A stretch of 64,000 bases of DNA from Keithomyces neogunnii (GCA_020975405.1 JAIOWQ010000002.1:5394001-5458000), one strand, 5' to 3'. Counted from the first letter of the stretch, positions 23,357 to 35,443 are shown. Program-made: numbers and translations. The notes: a model not told the origin generated them from the sequence alone.

Positions 23357-23972
23357 CTAATCCAAGCACCGGGCCAGCTTGTCCAACTCGTCCCCATCAA
23401 CACGCATACCAACCCACTCATCCAACGCCTTTGCACCAATGCTTTCATAAAACTTGATGCTGGGCTCGTTCCATTTGAGAACGACCCATTCCAATCTGCC
23501 ACCCTTCATGGCGACAACCTGCTTGGCCAGCTCGACCAACAGTCGCTTGCCATACCCTTTTCCTCGCTCGGAAGGCTCAACCCAAAGATCCTCGAGATGG
23601 ATGCCAGCCTTTGCCCGCCACGTGCTGTAATTGTAGAAATACAGCGCCATTCCGACGGCCTTGCCCTCGGGTGTCAACAACAGCAGGCAACGCGACGGAC
23701 GGCTGGGAGTGATTGCTTCGGTGTTGGGAATGGTAGCATCGTTGCCAGCGGAATCGGAGGGGGCAAAGGCGATTGTGTTTTGGAGCGACTCGACAGTGGC
23801 CTCTACGGCATCTGGCTCCTTTTCATACTCGGCCAAGTTCTGGATGAGCCTCAAGATTATGGGGGCATCTGCATTTGTGTATTTGGGTCAGCTCAAAATC
23901 CATGGCAGGCTGGCCCTCTTGTTCTACGGCACAGAACTTACCTTCCCGGCGGGCATGTCGGACTGTGGCCAT
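23357..23972 (-). CDS. GNAT-family N-acetyltransferase (diamine/spermidine acetyltransferase-like)
   Basis: Two exons, 23972-23942 and 23868-23357, intron 73 bp, 180 aa. The tiny 31 bp first exon supplies MATVRHARREDAPIILRLI, the standard GNAT opening. The body has LLLTPEGKAVGMALYFYNYSTW (beta strands 3-4), DLWVEPSERGKGYGKRLL (acetyl-CoA pyrophosphate-binding loop, R/Q-x-x-G-x-G/A type) and LEWVVLKWNEPSIKFYESIGAKALDEW, which closely matches SSAT-like diamine acetyltransferases. The expected reaction is transfer of acetyl from acetyl-CoA to an amine such as a polyamine, but substrate cannot be fixed from sequence. Complete and probably functional. Confidence 0.87.
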
Positions 23973-25047
23973 TGCGTATATAATAGTGACTATAGGTCAG
24001 ATCCAAGGTCAATTGGGGTCTTGTACAAAGGCAATCACCCAGAAGCGGCCAGCACCACTGTATATCCTAAATTCTGGTGACAGCGGTGATGTTGGGAAAC
24101 TTCGCGGGGCTTCCATTGAAGGGCGCGGACTTTCAGAAGTTCAGTCTTGTCATAGTGGGGGAGGGGCAAAGACCTTGCAAGTGGAAGTGGGTAAAGCATC
24201 GTCATGAGGCCATTGGGGGGGGGCTCGGACTCGGGGACCCACGAGTTCGCCGCTGCCGGAGCTTCCACTTGCCTTTCTTGGTCAAGTTTTGGTCCCTTGA
24301 ATTCTCCCGCTTGTCTGAGCAATGCGAAGTACGGTGCACGATGCTTCTACCTCGTGGTCATGTACCTGTATCCGGGCTACCTCTCTGTTGAGTAGCAAGC
24401 ATAAGCAAACACACATTGCCTGCGGGATGGACATTGAATCGACACAAAAGCAGTGTTTGCTTGGTCAAAAGTACCTGGGGATAATCACCGACTGTGCTCA
24501 CAAGGACCTTTCCATTTCATCCCATCATGCGAATTGTACATCAATTTCATTACAATTTTCGTTGTTACATGCCTAGATACCTCTGTTTATGACACGGTCC
24601 TTTCAAACACCAGTTCATTGCAGGGCCGAGCGTCTTGCCTGAAGCTCAGCTGTCATGTGACACCCAGAGGTTGGCATGCAGCTACTACTTTCGATTCAGA
24701 ATGCATGCACATAGGGCATGTTTCCTGGAGGCTCTGGGGCACCGCTCACCGATAAGTGCAAGGCCAAAATTGGGATCAGGTTTTGGGTCTGGAGACAAGG
24801 TCTCATACGATACATCGACGGCCTGGGGACGAGCACAGGGCGTTCAGGAAACTCACACAAGAAAAAATAGTAGTAAGATCCAATAGAATGGCAGTTTAAT
24901 ATATGACGAAATGTTTAATTGTTTATCACACGCCATGTGCCACAACATTCGCTCGCGTACGTAATATGGTATCATAGATAAACATGACTCTGGTAGATTG
25001 GCTCAACAGCCAAGGGCCACTGCGCCACGCTGTCAAAGGCGACTGAA
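23973..25047. other. Intergenic, no gene supported
   Basis: Upstream flank of the GNAT gene and downstream flank of the MFS gene. Overlapping short frames without motifs are all I see. Confidence 0.5.
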
Positions 25048-26742
25048 TTATAACAGATAGCGATAATTAGGATTCATGTCACCCAGGGCCAGTTGCTCTT
25101 CCTCCGAGAGGTGGCTCGCGTCTTGATTACCGTCTCGACGGTCCTTGTTTGCCTTCCAGCAGGCGAGTCCGTAGATCACGCACGCCACAATGGAGAGAGC
25201 GCAGAACGCAACGCACACAGAGTAGCCAAGTGTAAAGGTTTTAACCTTGCCTCCCGACTGCTGTTCAAAGACAAATGCAGCGATGATGCCACCGAGATTG
25301 CCGAAACCAACTTGCCAAGCGCTGCCAACGGCTCGTCGGTGATGGCCGCCCAAGTTCATGTTAAACCAGCACACAATGATTGGCATAGCTGTGTAAGCAC
25401 CCATAGCGGCTAAGAACAAGGCGGAATATTGCGCATTCAGGTTGGTATTGACAGTGAGCAGGATGGAGAATCCTGCAATGGCAATGCAAACAGCGAAGAT
25501 GGCAAAGACGGCGCGGTGGCGGAGCTTGTCCGAGATGTACGCGCACAGCATGGAAAACCCGAATGCTGCAACCCAGGGGGGAACACTGCGCAGTTGAGTT
25601 TCGATTCTTCCGTAGCCATACCCGCTTAGAATTGTCGGCGCAAAGTAGGCGTAGCCGTAGGCTGGGACAATGAGACCAAAGTACATAAAGCCGCCTGTGA
25701 TGACCTTGAAGTCCCTTAATACGTTGACGACATCGCGCCAGGTGATTTTGCGGTCCAAACCGGCTTTGCCTTGGTCGAGTCGGAGCCGGGTTGCGACATA
25801 TTCACGCTCATCTTCCCGAAGCCACTTGGCTTGCTCCGGGAAGTTAGGGAGCCAGAAGTAGAAAAAGACGCTGACAAAAACGGTCATGACGCCTTCTATA
25901 ATGAAAATCCAGCGCCAGCCGCTTTTGCCGCGCACACCATTCATGTTACCGATGGCGGCGGCAAGCAGTCCGCCAAAGGCACCAGCGAGTGTCGTGCTGT
26001 TGAAGAAGAACGAATATCGTCGTTGAGCTTCATGTCGACGGTACCACATTCCAATCAGGTAGAATGCTAAAGACAACACAGCCGCAAATTAGCACACCAT
26101 GCTCTGGTAGTGCATATCCGGGCTGGTGGACATCCAGATAGCACAAAAGGTCAAACATCACTTACCACCTGGAAACATTCCTGTTTCAAACAGACCCAGG
26201 AAGAACCGCGTCGCCAGCAGGCCGGCATAGTTTTTGACCAGGCCTTGCATGATTGTGGTAAAGCCGAAAAGAAACATGTTGAGGGACAGCCAGGTTGAGG
26301 GCTTGAACTTTTTCAGGAGGATATTGGAAGGAATCTCGAAGATAACATAGGGTACGAAGAAGATAACAATGGCTGTGTTAAATTTGGAGGGATCACTTGT
26401 CATTCCAAGGTCCTTTTCAAGGTCGAAAATCCTGGCATTGGCAATGTTGACTCTATCTATAACAGGGAGGTATGGTTAATTAATGCATCATAGGCGGTCA
26501 GATATAATTGTATTCTCACCAAGAAAAGCCAGCAGGTACATGATGCAAAGAAAAGGGAGGACATGAAGATCAATCTTTGCGAGAAGCCGGCGTTCTGTCG
26601 TGTGCGATGGACACTTGACGCCCTCTTCATCCAACTTGACGTCCTTGGGCTGATGTTGTGCTTCGGGGAGTGCAACGACGGGCTCGACCATCTGAGGCTC
26701 GTTGAGCGAGCCGCTATTCTTTTCATCAGCAGTGACTGCCAT
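25048..26742 (-). CDS. MFS transporter, anion:cation symporter (DAL5/TNA1-like allantoate permease) family
   Basis: Three exons: 26742-26520, 26456-26166 and 26066-25048; introns of 63 and 99 bp; 510 aa. Start MAVTADEKN is chosen because the upstream extension is low-complexity Gln/Lys. The cytosolic N-tail ends with RRLLAKIDLHVLPFLCIMYLLAFL (TM1), then DRVNIANARI, typical of the DAL5 group (D-R-x-N-I-x-N-A). VPYVIFEIPSNILLKKFKPSTWL is the TM2/loop motif, and LLATRFFLGLFETGMFPGAFYLIGMWYRRHEAQRR follows across the second splice. A second six-TM half ends near residue 480. The family imports nicotinate, allantoate, pantothenate or related anions at the plasma membrane; the actual substrate is unknown. 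All twelve expected membrane segments appear to be present. Confidence 0.9.
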
Positions 26743-28247
26743 GATGCTGTGGAGTCCGGACAGGTAGCCGCCGCTTTTTTGTTTTTGTTTTTGCTGAAAA
26801 CTTGCGTCTCGCTTCCAAGCAATGAGGCGGCTCCAGGGAAGCAGGCGCGTCAACCAGACAACTGTTTCACAAGGTAGGAGAGGACTTCTGCATCAGCGCA
26901 CAAGGCTGCAAGACGAACAAAAAGTTGCTTGACAAGGCTAGAAATCGGGCAGGCGCAGGGATGGAAAGAAAACACCCTTCCCACCAACGCCGAGTCCGGA
27001 ATTGAGACATCTTGTTATATGTGCGCGAAGCTGTTCTAGGTCGGCAGTGGCACTAGAAGCTAGGCCAGGCTGAAGCTCAGTGGAGAAGATGAGGGCAGAT
27101 GCCAGGCGACAAGGGTGAGGGAGACAACCCACCAGTACATTGGAAATGAAGATCATTTTGCCCGAGGTGATGGGGGGGCCATCGCACACCTTGAATTTGA
27201 GATTTGCCATTATGAATTTCGGCACGCAATGTCAAGGAGCCTCGCCTTGTCGAGTCCGCTTCTTTGCATGGCAGCCTGAGCCCTGCAGTATAGTCAAGCA
27301 TCACGCCAGGGCGCTCCTTCCGTGAGGCCACTCCCAAGTCCCAGTCAACTTCCAACGTCGAACACCTCCAGTCGCATTGCTCCCCCTCCAACCCGGACAA
27401 TAAAATACTACCCAACCTTATAACCACTTGCCCCCGCCTTGCCATACCTTCGCCGACGTGCGTCTCCAGTCTACTTAGCCATCGGCGGGGCGTACTACAT
27501 GGAGGTGCGTGTTAGCGTGCTGCCAGCTATTCGCCGTGACCTCGGCCTCGCTGTCTATCCTGCTTGAACCGCTGCAGTATCTTTTTGTTGTACCCGATCT
27601 GCTCCCCAGGCCGATTCTCCCGAGCCAGATCGTTGCTCGACCGCTCCAAGGAGCTTGATATATTCTCTTTGCCTGGACGACTCCGCCCTTCTTGATGAAG
27701 GAAGGGCTTCGGTTATCTTGTCAAATGCTCACATCCAACAGCTGCGATCAGAGCGGGCCAACGAGTAGGAGGGACCTCGTGATCATGTCTAAAAACTGGA
27801 GTGGAGTGAAAAAGCCATTGACTATCGGACTCTGGTGCCAGGCGACTTCCAAACTCAATCGCCTTTGTCCAGCTTTTATTACACAAACGACACAGTTTGG
27901 TCGCCACACTTTCAGTGCCCACCCTTATGCAGTTGTGGGTTTGGGGGTCCATCGGACCATCTTCAATGGGCCGTGAGTCAACACAAGCCGGGACGAGGGG
28001 ACCGAGGGCCATGCGCACAATATCGAATAATCAACCGAGTCCGGTCTCTTTTATGGCGACTGTCTGAAACCCTGTTATAAGGGCAAACACATGCCAGCTT
28101 ACTATTGCGTTGCCGCTTATAACATGGCCGATAAGTCCTTACCTGCGTAGGGCCTTTAGTCCAGGGGCACCACAGGCTTACAACGCCACTATGGGGTGAC
28201 ACAGGTGGTGGATCGGCACTCGTTTGCCCAGCTCATCTTACAGTATA
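26743..28247. other. Gene-poor flank upstream of the MFS gene
   Basis: The first part is the MFS promoter side. The remainder holds only short overlapping frames on both strands with no motif, and I find no tRNA-like structure by eye. Confidence 0.45.
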
Positions 28248-28659
28248 ACCCCTGTTTAATTGTCAAAAGTGGGCCCCGGTAATACCTCGCATGGGCCAGT
28301 TAAGCCAATCATATAGTAATAATAAAGTGGAGATAGATACATGGAATTCGGAAGCAGGAGATCTAGGAGAGAAGTCCTCTGTAAAAAGCAAGTATAGAGT
28401 GGAGTAACTTTTCTAAGTACTTCTACTTTAGTTTTACCTAACTATAAAATAGAATTAATTCCTAAAAATAATTTCTAGAATATAGTAATACTCTTCTAGT
28501 AGATATTACTTATATTACTAGTTTTAATACTATATCTCTAAGTAAAGTCTTACTTTATATATATATCTTTACTTCTTAGATACTTAGATCTAGTTAGGTG
28601 GCGCTTCCTACCCCCCAACATGCCCTGTAATGTACCAGCGCTGACAATTAAACAGGGGT
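28248..28659. mobile_element. MITE-like element with terminal inverted repeats
   Basis: A perfect 17-bp inverted repeat bounds the element: ACCCCTGTTTAATTGTC at 28248-28264 and its reverse complement at 28643-28659. Weaker symmetry continues inward for about 25 bp (GGTA..TAC..GCATG elements on both sides). The 412 bp interior has no coding capacity. Its centre (about 28310-28600) is AT-rich and TpA-rich like the RIP block at the window start, which suggests a repeated sequence hit by RIP. Flanks contain TA on both sides but I could not define a clear target-site duplication. It is most likely a non-autonomous DNA transposon remnant. Confidence 0.6.
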
Positions 28660-31041
28660 CATATTGTACTGCATGGTAAGCTTGAAGGAACGGGAAAGCC
28701 ATGTTTTCCGGTGGCGTCCGCCTCGTTTCTTGGCGTCTTCTAGTTGCGGGTGTAACAACGGCCCACGAGATGCCACCATACAATCCACAAGTCAAGATCA
28801 GTTTTGCAGTCCACTGAATCGGAAGGGAAGAGGAACTTTACAGCCAGGCGCACGTAAGGGAGCAATAACGATCGTCCCGCTCTCTGCCACGTGCTTTCTT
28901 CTTCGACCAAAACATGTATTACTACGGAGTACTGGTATCCATCGACTCATGGGAAACTGCCAAGTAATCCGGGCCAAATACCCCAGATTATGTATTGGAC
29001 AAGGGTGGGCACAATTTCAAGGTACCGAGGTCGGCCAAGGCAAGTCACGACGTTGTTGATGTTGTGTGAGGGAGGAAGCTCTGTTTTCCCGGTTTTGCAA
29101 ATCAGCCCAATGCACGGCCTAAGACTGAAAATGAAGGCTTCAACGAAAGTATGTGGCTGCGCAGTTGTGTGGGCCAACAACGCTTTTTGACGAGAGCACA
29201 TCGCGTCCGTCAACAGTGGGCACCTTTGAACCGAGGCATTCAAATAGTCACCCATTTGATTGAGGTTGGGATGAAGTGAGGAGGATCACCTTTGGAGATG
29301 GGATGATGTTGTCCATGCAAACGGTTGCAAGTGGGTAGTAGACACTGTGACTGCACATTCCCACATCTGTGTCGCACCATACAAAGCTCCGAGTCGTGAA
29401 CAGGGATTTGACAGAGAAAGTCACTGCATCTCTTATTATCGTGTATAATATCATGGATGTAGGTTGCAATTTTTACTGTTCTGGCTTTCTTCTGTTCAAC
29501 TCAAATACCCCTTATACTAACAGACCAAGGTTGCTTTGTCAGTCAGGGTTACGGAGGCACACGTCTCTTGCATTAATAAAGACAAGCACGGTTACAAACG
29601 GATGGAAGCTGGCACGCGAGGCAAGCAGAACTTGTTGCTCAGGGATCTACAACGGTGGGCAGATGAAGACTACGAATGCCCTCTGGAAGATTGGGAAGCG
29701 ACACAAAGTCGTCAATGGGACACAGCGTTTTCTGCAATAACTTTGGAAGGGACATGCACCGAGTTACGCGACCATCAATCTCAATGCAGCAGCTAGGGGG
29801 ATCTCGACGCAATATCTTGGTCTCCTGCCGCCCGAAAAGTGAGTTGCAAGGTATTGCCTTGGTGATCTTGTTGCTAACACCCACAGGACATCCCGAAGTA
29901 ACAGCAACTCCGTGTCATTGAGGAGCTTATTAGTTTCACAAGGAGATCACACCATCTTGATCAATGGGGGAGTGGGGAAACTGTTTGCTTGCGCGTTCAA
30001 TCCAAATAATTGGCCCGGGGGCATTAGCCCAACGATGGAGTCGCTTCATAGTCGGCACTTGGAAACGACTCCCAGCAACCGACCCATCAAAGCGAACGCA
30101 ATGTGCCGGATGGCATCGGCAAGATTACCGACGAAAGAGAAATCGAATTCGGAAACTACTCTGGCAACCACTGAGCTAGACCCGAACACCAGGGCAATGC
30201 ATGACGAGAGTTAAGAGGCCTCAACCAGCCAGACACTTTGAGGAGATGTTCCGCGGCAAGAATGATGTCAGCCAATCATTAATAAACAAAGTCACAAGCC
30301 TGTACAAAAACCATAATTGCGCTGTAATTTTCTAGCCTACGACGACGCCTTGGCTGAATCCGATGAAGGGTATCGCGCCAAGGTTTGCCAAGTGCTTAAC
30401 ACGGTTTGCGATTGGTCATGTATTATACTCGGGCTCGGGTGCTTTTACCCAAGAATATACTCCGCCCAGGAGAATCTCATCCCACGGCAACTTAAAAAGA
30501 GACAGGTGCGGCGATTCGAAGGGAGATTCATATTGAGCAGCGAGACTTTGTTCCTACCAAACCAGAACTTGCCAATTGGTGCCTGTCGAAGTGCAGCAGC
30601 GGAAGGTGCTGAGACCATTTCCCCATGATCACGCCATCGAATGGATTTCGTGGGGCCTGTTGATATGCATTACCTCGGATGCATACGGGTATTTCCGCTA
30701 GCGAAAGTATAAAGGATTCGGCTATAAATTACAAGTAGGGCAACACTCAAATTTCATACGGGTTCCTCTTGAAGAGTATCTCGGCCCATCCTTCAACACT
30801 CGCTTGAAGGAAATGTGTCGTGTATCGAGAGCGAGTAACTCTTGCTTCCCGTGGTCGCCCTCGCATTCCGATGTTTACTGACTGGTTGCGGTCGTCAAGT
30901 CTCTGTTGGCGTTGCGAACGCATGGCAGGTAGGTATGCGAAATATGCAAAAAAAAAAAAAAAAGAGCTCGGCATAGGATGGAGAATAATTCCATCATTAT
31001 GCCGTGACTAATTATTAACTGCCGGACAAAGCGAGCCATCT
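28660..31041. other. Gene-poor stretch between the inverted-repeat element and ERG6
   Basis: Short frames of up to about 130 codons occur (28664-29059 +, 29369-29740 +), but they overlap other frames and show no family features. An A run of about 18 lies at 30947-30963. The last part is the ERG6 3' flank. Confidence 0.45.
28923..28931. repeat. TACGGAGTA short motif (one of four seen)
   Basis: TACGGAGTA occurs here and at 39945, 41922 and 52858, always in gene-free DNA. Near-palindromic core; possibly scars of small repeats. Confidence 0.5.
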
Positions 31042-32317
31042 CTAGGCGGATTCTGCCGGCTTCTTTCCAACCATCAAGTACATGGGTGTAAATAACTTCT
31101 TCTTCCCGCCTTCGACTAATGCATCTGCGGCCTTGCCCAGGCTTTCCGCCGTCTTTTTCGTCCCAGATGGCGCAATTCTCACAGTCTCGAGGAGTTGCAG
31201 AAACGCATGCGCCACCAGTCTCCCCCAGCGATTCATTCTCAGGACGGTCAATGCATCCCACATGTTCTGGGCATATGTCAGATCCGTACCAAGCGGCCAG
31301 TACCATGGGGCGACGCCATCATCCGTCGCAGCAAGGTCTTCATGATAGACAAGCTTAAAACCGGCTTCCTGAATAGCTGCCAATCCATCAGGCACGGTAA
31401 ACATTTGTGCAATTCCATCCCCCTGTTCAATGTCGAGTCGAATTCGTCGATGCTCAAGGTCTTGGTTGTCGTAGGCCTCGGTCATTAGCCATTCATAGAC
31501 GCCAAACGTGCCGCCAGGTTTGAGCACGCGGTTGATTTCGCGGTACACACCGGCCAGGGATGGCGCATGGCATGTCGCTTCGATAACGTAGACGGCGTCG
31601 AATGATGCATCTGGAAATGGCATTTTCTAACAAATCGTCAGCATGCCCATGTTCACAACTCGGGGCCAAGATGGGGCTTACCATGAAGTCGCCCTGGACA
31701 AAGTCCAATTTATCTGCCAGCCCTTCCTTGTTGGCATACATGCTGGCGCGTTCGACTTGATAGGAGTTTATGTTGAGGCCGGTAACGTGGCATCCTGCAA
31801 ACTTGACCATTTCGCGAGCCGGCCCGCCCACTCCGCAGCCAACATCGAGCACCTTCATGCCCTTCCTAAGACCAGTTTGTGCGGCGAGAAAGTGTTCATG
31901 TCGAGAAATGGCTTGGGAGAAGCCTTCTCCGTGCGCAAAACGGCAGAAATGAAAGGATTCTCCCCAGGCGTTTTCGTAAAAATCAGTCGCAATGTTGTAG
32001 TACCTTGCAGGAGCATTGTCAGCCCAAGTCCCACCCACAAGCTACGAAGAAGAGAGGCCGCCATGGAAAGTAACATACTGTCTGGTCAAGCTAGCGTAGT
32101 CATCTGTGCGAGCCTGCCGTATGGCTTCAGTCTCATCTTGGGCCGTCTTGTTGTCCCAATGGTGAAAGTACTCTCTAACAGCTGCCTCGTTGGCGTCTCC
32201 ATGTTTGCCCATCATGGCACGTAAGCCACCCCTGGACTCGGACGAGCCGCCATGGAGAAGCTTGTCGAATGCCGAGTTTCCGGCATCGTTGGCTGATATC
32301 ATTGTCTGGCTAGACAT
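31042..32317 (-). CDS. erg6: Sterol 24-C-methyltransferase Erg6
   Basis: Three exons: 32317-32079, 32003-31682 and 31626-31042; introns of 75 and 55 bp; 381 aa, the usual Erg6 length. It transfers a methyl from SAM to C-24 of zymosterol-type sterols in ergosterol synthesis, normally at the ER or lipid droplets. Joining exons gives TRQYYNIATDFYENAWGESFHFCRF (the sterol-binding aromatic YEWGWG-like region) and then MKVLDVGCGVGGPAREM, the SAM-binding motif I. VTGLNINSYQ follows, and GDFMKMPFPDASFDAVYVIEATCHAP spans the third junction. PGGTFGVYEWLMT and the C-terminal sterol-MT region (ALTVLRMNRWGRL ... LFTPMYLMVGKKP) complete it. Nothing is missing. Confidence 0.95.
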
Positions 32318-33520
32318 GGCTGTGTGACTTTTCAAATGATGTAGAGGCAAGGTTATGGATGGATAGGAGAGAAGGTATTGGTAGGTTTGGAAGGCAGGGA
32401 AAAGCACCAGACCATGCGAACAAAATAAGAAGAGACAAGAAGTCATGTAATTTATATTATTACCGTCACCTCCCACCCCTTTTTTGACCTGAAGACAGCC
32501 TTTTGGCAGTGGTTGGCGGTATTGACAAGTCGGAAACCAACGTCTCCAATGCGAATACGAATACGATGGGTCGTTGTTCGCCGCCAACAACCAAACCCGG
32601 ATGCGAGGCAGCTCGTTTACTTTTGGATACCCGGGGCACCTTGGGTAAATTAAAGAAACAATTTCTCCTTGGTCGAGACCTGGCTTTTCCCAGTTTTGGT
32701 GGGTATCTTGAGGTTGAACGCTGCCAAGAGCACAGCAGCCCGGAATACTTTACAAGTTTACACAGGCCAGCAGAGGGGGCAGGCATCGCCAGTGTCGGGA
32801 TATCGGCACCAGCGTGACATGAGAAAAGGTTTGGGCCGGCGACTTGCGGGTGCCATTGGACCAAACTATCGTTCCTTTACCAGACTGGCAGACTTGGGCC
32901 TAGCAGCACTATTTTGGGACAAGGCTTGGTTATCTGTGACGGACTAGATTACCATGGCAATGCAGGAAGCTAGATTCTCGTCGGCCGCATTATAGCAGCT
33001 TGGACCTTTGGGCTTCCAAGGCTTGCTAGCTTATTGCCGGAAAACGCTTGGCTTTGGCAAAGTTAGGTTCCGCCCGGGGATCTTGGTGCCGAAACCGCAT
33101 CAAGGCGCGCAGAGAACAAGATGACGGCGATGTTGCTGGAGCTGGAAATGCGCGCCGAGGGGGGGATTGACGGCGATTTAGTTGGCTTTGCACACAGGTG
33201 CGCGATATGTAATCGGCCGAGAGTCAGAGCCGCGGTAAAGAAGACTTGCGGAAGGATATTGACATTGTGTACAAGACATGACTAACGACGGTATTATAGT
33301 TGACAGCGTCTGTGGTGCTACTGCTAGCTCAACTTTGTCGCTTGCGAAAACCTTGTTCATCATTTTCTTCGCTTTCAAGACGGTATATAATGCAGCATAC
33401 TGTCCCCTGTTGTCATCATGTTCATTCACCCAGTTGAAACTCGATAAACATCCCGCACAACCGTCAAAGTCGCGTGCTTTTCTTGACCCATAGCCACTGT
33501 GCAGGCCTAAATCAACCAGG
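32318..33520. promoter_or_regulatory. Divergent promoter region ERG6 / S10 protein gene
   Basis: 1.2 kb between divergent starts. A TATATAA box is visible at 33384-33390, about 130 bp before the S10 start codon. No gene-like frame is supported. Confidence 0.45.
33384..33390 (+). promoter_or_regulatory. TATA-box-like TATATAA upstream of the S10 gene
   Basis: TATATAA lies 130 bp upstream of the ATG at 33521, a plausible core-promoter distance for a gene with a short 5' UTR. Prediction from sequence only. Confidence 0.4.
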
Positions 33521-35013
33521 ATGCACCACCTCTTTGTTGCCCTCTTGCTGGGCCTTGTCTGTGCGACGGCTGGATTTCCAAGCCCGTCTGTCCTCGAGAA
33601 TCGAGGCAACAAGAGGCCCAAGCCAATCTTTGAAAGGCCTCTTATCGAATGGAACAATGTACAGACGACCAACAACACGTATCTTGAGAACTACGTTATG
33701 CGCAGCAATCAAGTCGACACATCCAAGCTGGGCGTCGACACGGTCAAGCAGTTCAGCGGCTACCTCGACGACGTCCAGGACGACAAGCACCTCTTCTACT
33801 GTAAGTCGGTTCTCGCCGCCGGGCACAGGGCCGCGCAAGCTAACGCGGAGCAGGGTTCTTCGAGTCTCGCAACGACCCGGAAAACGACCCCATCATCGTG
33901 TGGCTCAACAGCGGCAGACCCGGCTGCTCCTCGCTGACGGGGCTCTTCATGGGCCTGGGCCCGTCCCGAATGAACGCAAAGGGCCAGCTGCTTCACAACG
34001 AGTTCGCGTGGAACAGCAACGCCTCGATCCTCTTCCTGGACCAGCCCGTCAACACGGGCTTCTCGTACAGCTCCGGGGCCGTGGAGAGCACCATCCCGGC
34101 GGTGCGGGACATGTACGCGCTGCTGACGCTCTTCTTCAACGAGCACACGCAGTACGGCAAGCAGGACGTGCACATTGCCGGCGACACCTACGCCGGCCAC
34201 TACGTGCCCGTGCTCGCCTCGGAGATCCTGTCGCACCGGGACCGCAGCATCAACCTCAAGAGCGCGCTCGTCGGCAACGCCCTGACGGACCCGCTGACGC
34301 AGTTTGCGCACTACCGGCCCATGGCCTGCGGCGAGGGCGGCCGCGACGCCGTCCTGGACCCCAAGGACTGCGCCAGGATGCGCAAGGGCACCCGCAGGTG
34401 TCTGCACTGGACCAGGCGCTGCTACGCAAACACGCAGACGTCGTGCCTCTTTGGCGCCCAGGTCTGCCACGACCAGCTCGTCCAGCCGCTGGAGAAGAAG
34501 CACGGCGCCAGCATCTACGACCTGCGCAAGTCGTGCGGCGCGGGCACCACCATGTGCTACCGCGAGATGGGCCACATCAAGGCCTGGCTCAACGACAAGG
34601 CCGTCATGCAGGGCCTCGGCGCCGAGGTCGAGGCCTTTGAGTCGTGCAGCGCCCAGGTCCACGCCGACTTCCAGCGCACCGGCGACCCCAGCCGGCCCTA
34701 CCACTCCTACGTCGCCGGCGTCCTGGCCCACATGCCCATGCTCGTCTACGCCGGCGACGCCGCCTACCTGGGCAACTGGCTGGGCAACGACGCCTGGACA
34801 AGCGCCCTGGACTGGGCCGGCCGCGCCGACTTCAACGCCGCCGCCCGCGAAGAGGTGATTGCGCCCTCGGGCAGGGCCTACGGCTCCATCAAGCACGCGC
34901 GCGGCCTGGCCTTTCTCCGGGTCTTTGACGCCGGGACCATGGTTCCCTACGACCAGCCCGAGGCTGCTCTCGACTTTGTCAACCGCTGGGTGAGGGGGGA
35001 GTGGACGACGTGA
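33521..35013 (+). CDS. Secreted S10 serine-carboxypeptidase homologue lacking all three catalytic residues (pseudo-enzyme)
   Basis: Two exons, 33521-33800 and 33854-35013 (intron 53 bp), 479 aa. A signal peptide (HHLFVALLLGLVCATAG) opens the protein; the splice gives HLFYWFFESRNDPENDP as in the carboxypeptidase Y family. The fold markers are present: PGCSSLTGLFMGLGP, LDQPVNTGFSYS, HIAGDTYAGHYVPVLA, LVYAGDAAYLGNWLGN, FLRVFDAGTMVPYDQPEAALDFVNRW. However the nucleophile of GDSYAG is Thr205, the acid of GDxDxxCNW is Ala397 and the base of GHMVP is Thr455. The oxyanion loop WLNGGPGC is altered to WLNSGRPGC, and the Cys three residues after the acid is Gly. With an open frame and strong C/G third positions, it looks maintained rather than decaying. 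Catalysis is very unlikely; a binding or scaffold role is inference. Confidence 0.85.
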
Positions 35014-35443
35014 GGTGGGCTGAGTAATCTTGGTTGTGTTTTTTTTTTTTTTTGTTTTTTTTTTGCAATTGGAATCCATTAATGCTCGATATAGCAGTTG
35101 CAGGTGGATGGTTTTACATGTAAATCCCAGCGTGGCACTGAAACAGTTTTGCAATTCGAGTCTATCAAAGTGCCCTGCTGGATGCACTGGTTCAAATAAA
35201 TTCCGGTCACATGTAAATCCCAGCGTGGCACTGAGACAGGTTTACAATTAAAGTCTATTGCGCCTTGCTCGATGAACTAGTTCAAATAAATTCCGGTCAC
35301 ATGCAAATTCCAGCAAAGAGCAGCGTTGCACCCAAGCTAAAACGTCACCTTGGACTCGGGGTGGCCTCGCACGCTTCACATGCCAACTGTGGACGGCAAT
35401 ATCGGCCCAAATGCATAAATTAATCTTCTTGCTAGCGTCAAAT
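35014..35443. repeat. Tandem repeat of about 90-93 bp, roughly 2.3 copies
   Basis: The segment acatgtaaatcccagcg recurs at 35116 and 35209, with a diverged copy (acatgcaaattccagc) at 35299, giving periods of 93 and 90 bp. Within each unit caaataaattccggtcac and ctatc/ctattg..gccctgc/gccttgc are also shared. Upstream lies a T-rich run (35040-35064). The array occupies the convergent 3' region between the S10 and permease genes. Confidence 0.85.

Noticed and set aside
29369..29740. 123-codon frame in the gene-poor island
   Set aside because: No recognisable domain, overlapping frames on both strands; not enough to call a gene.
30947..30963. A-run as a possible retroposed poly(A) tail
   Set aside because: No coding remnant or target duplication beside it.
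33474..34640. 388-codon frame overlapping the S10 gene
   Set aside because: Arg/His/Pro-rich out-of-frame shadow of a high-GC gene; so are the 463-codon minus frame at 33796-35187 and the 585-codon frame at 35411-37168 opposite the permease.
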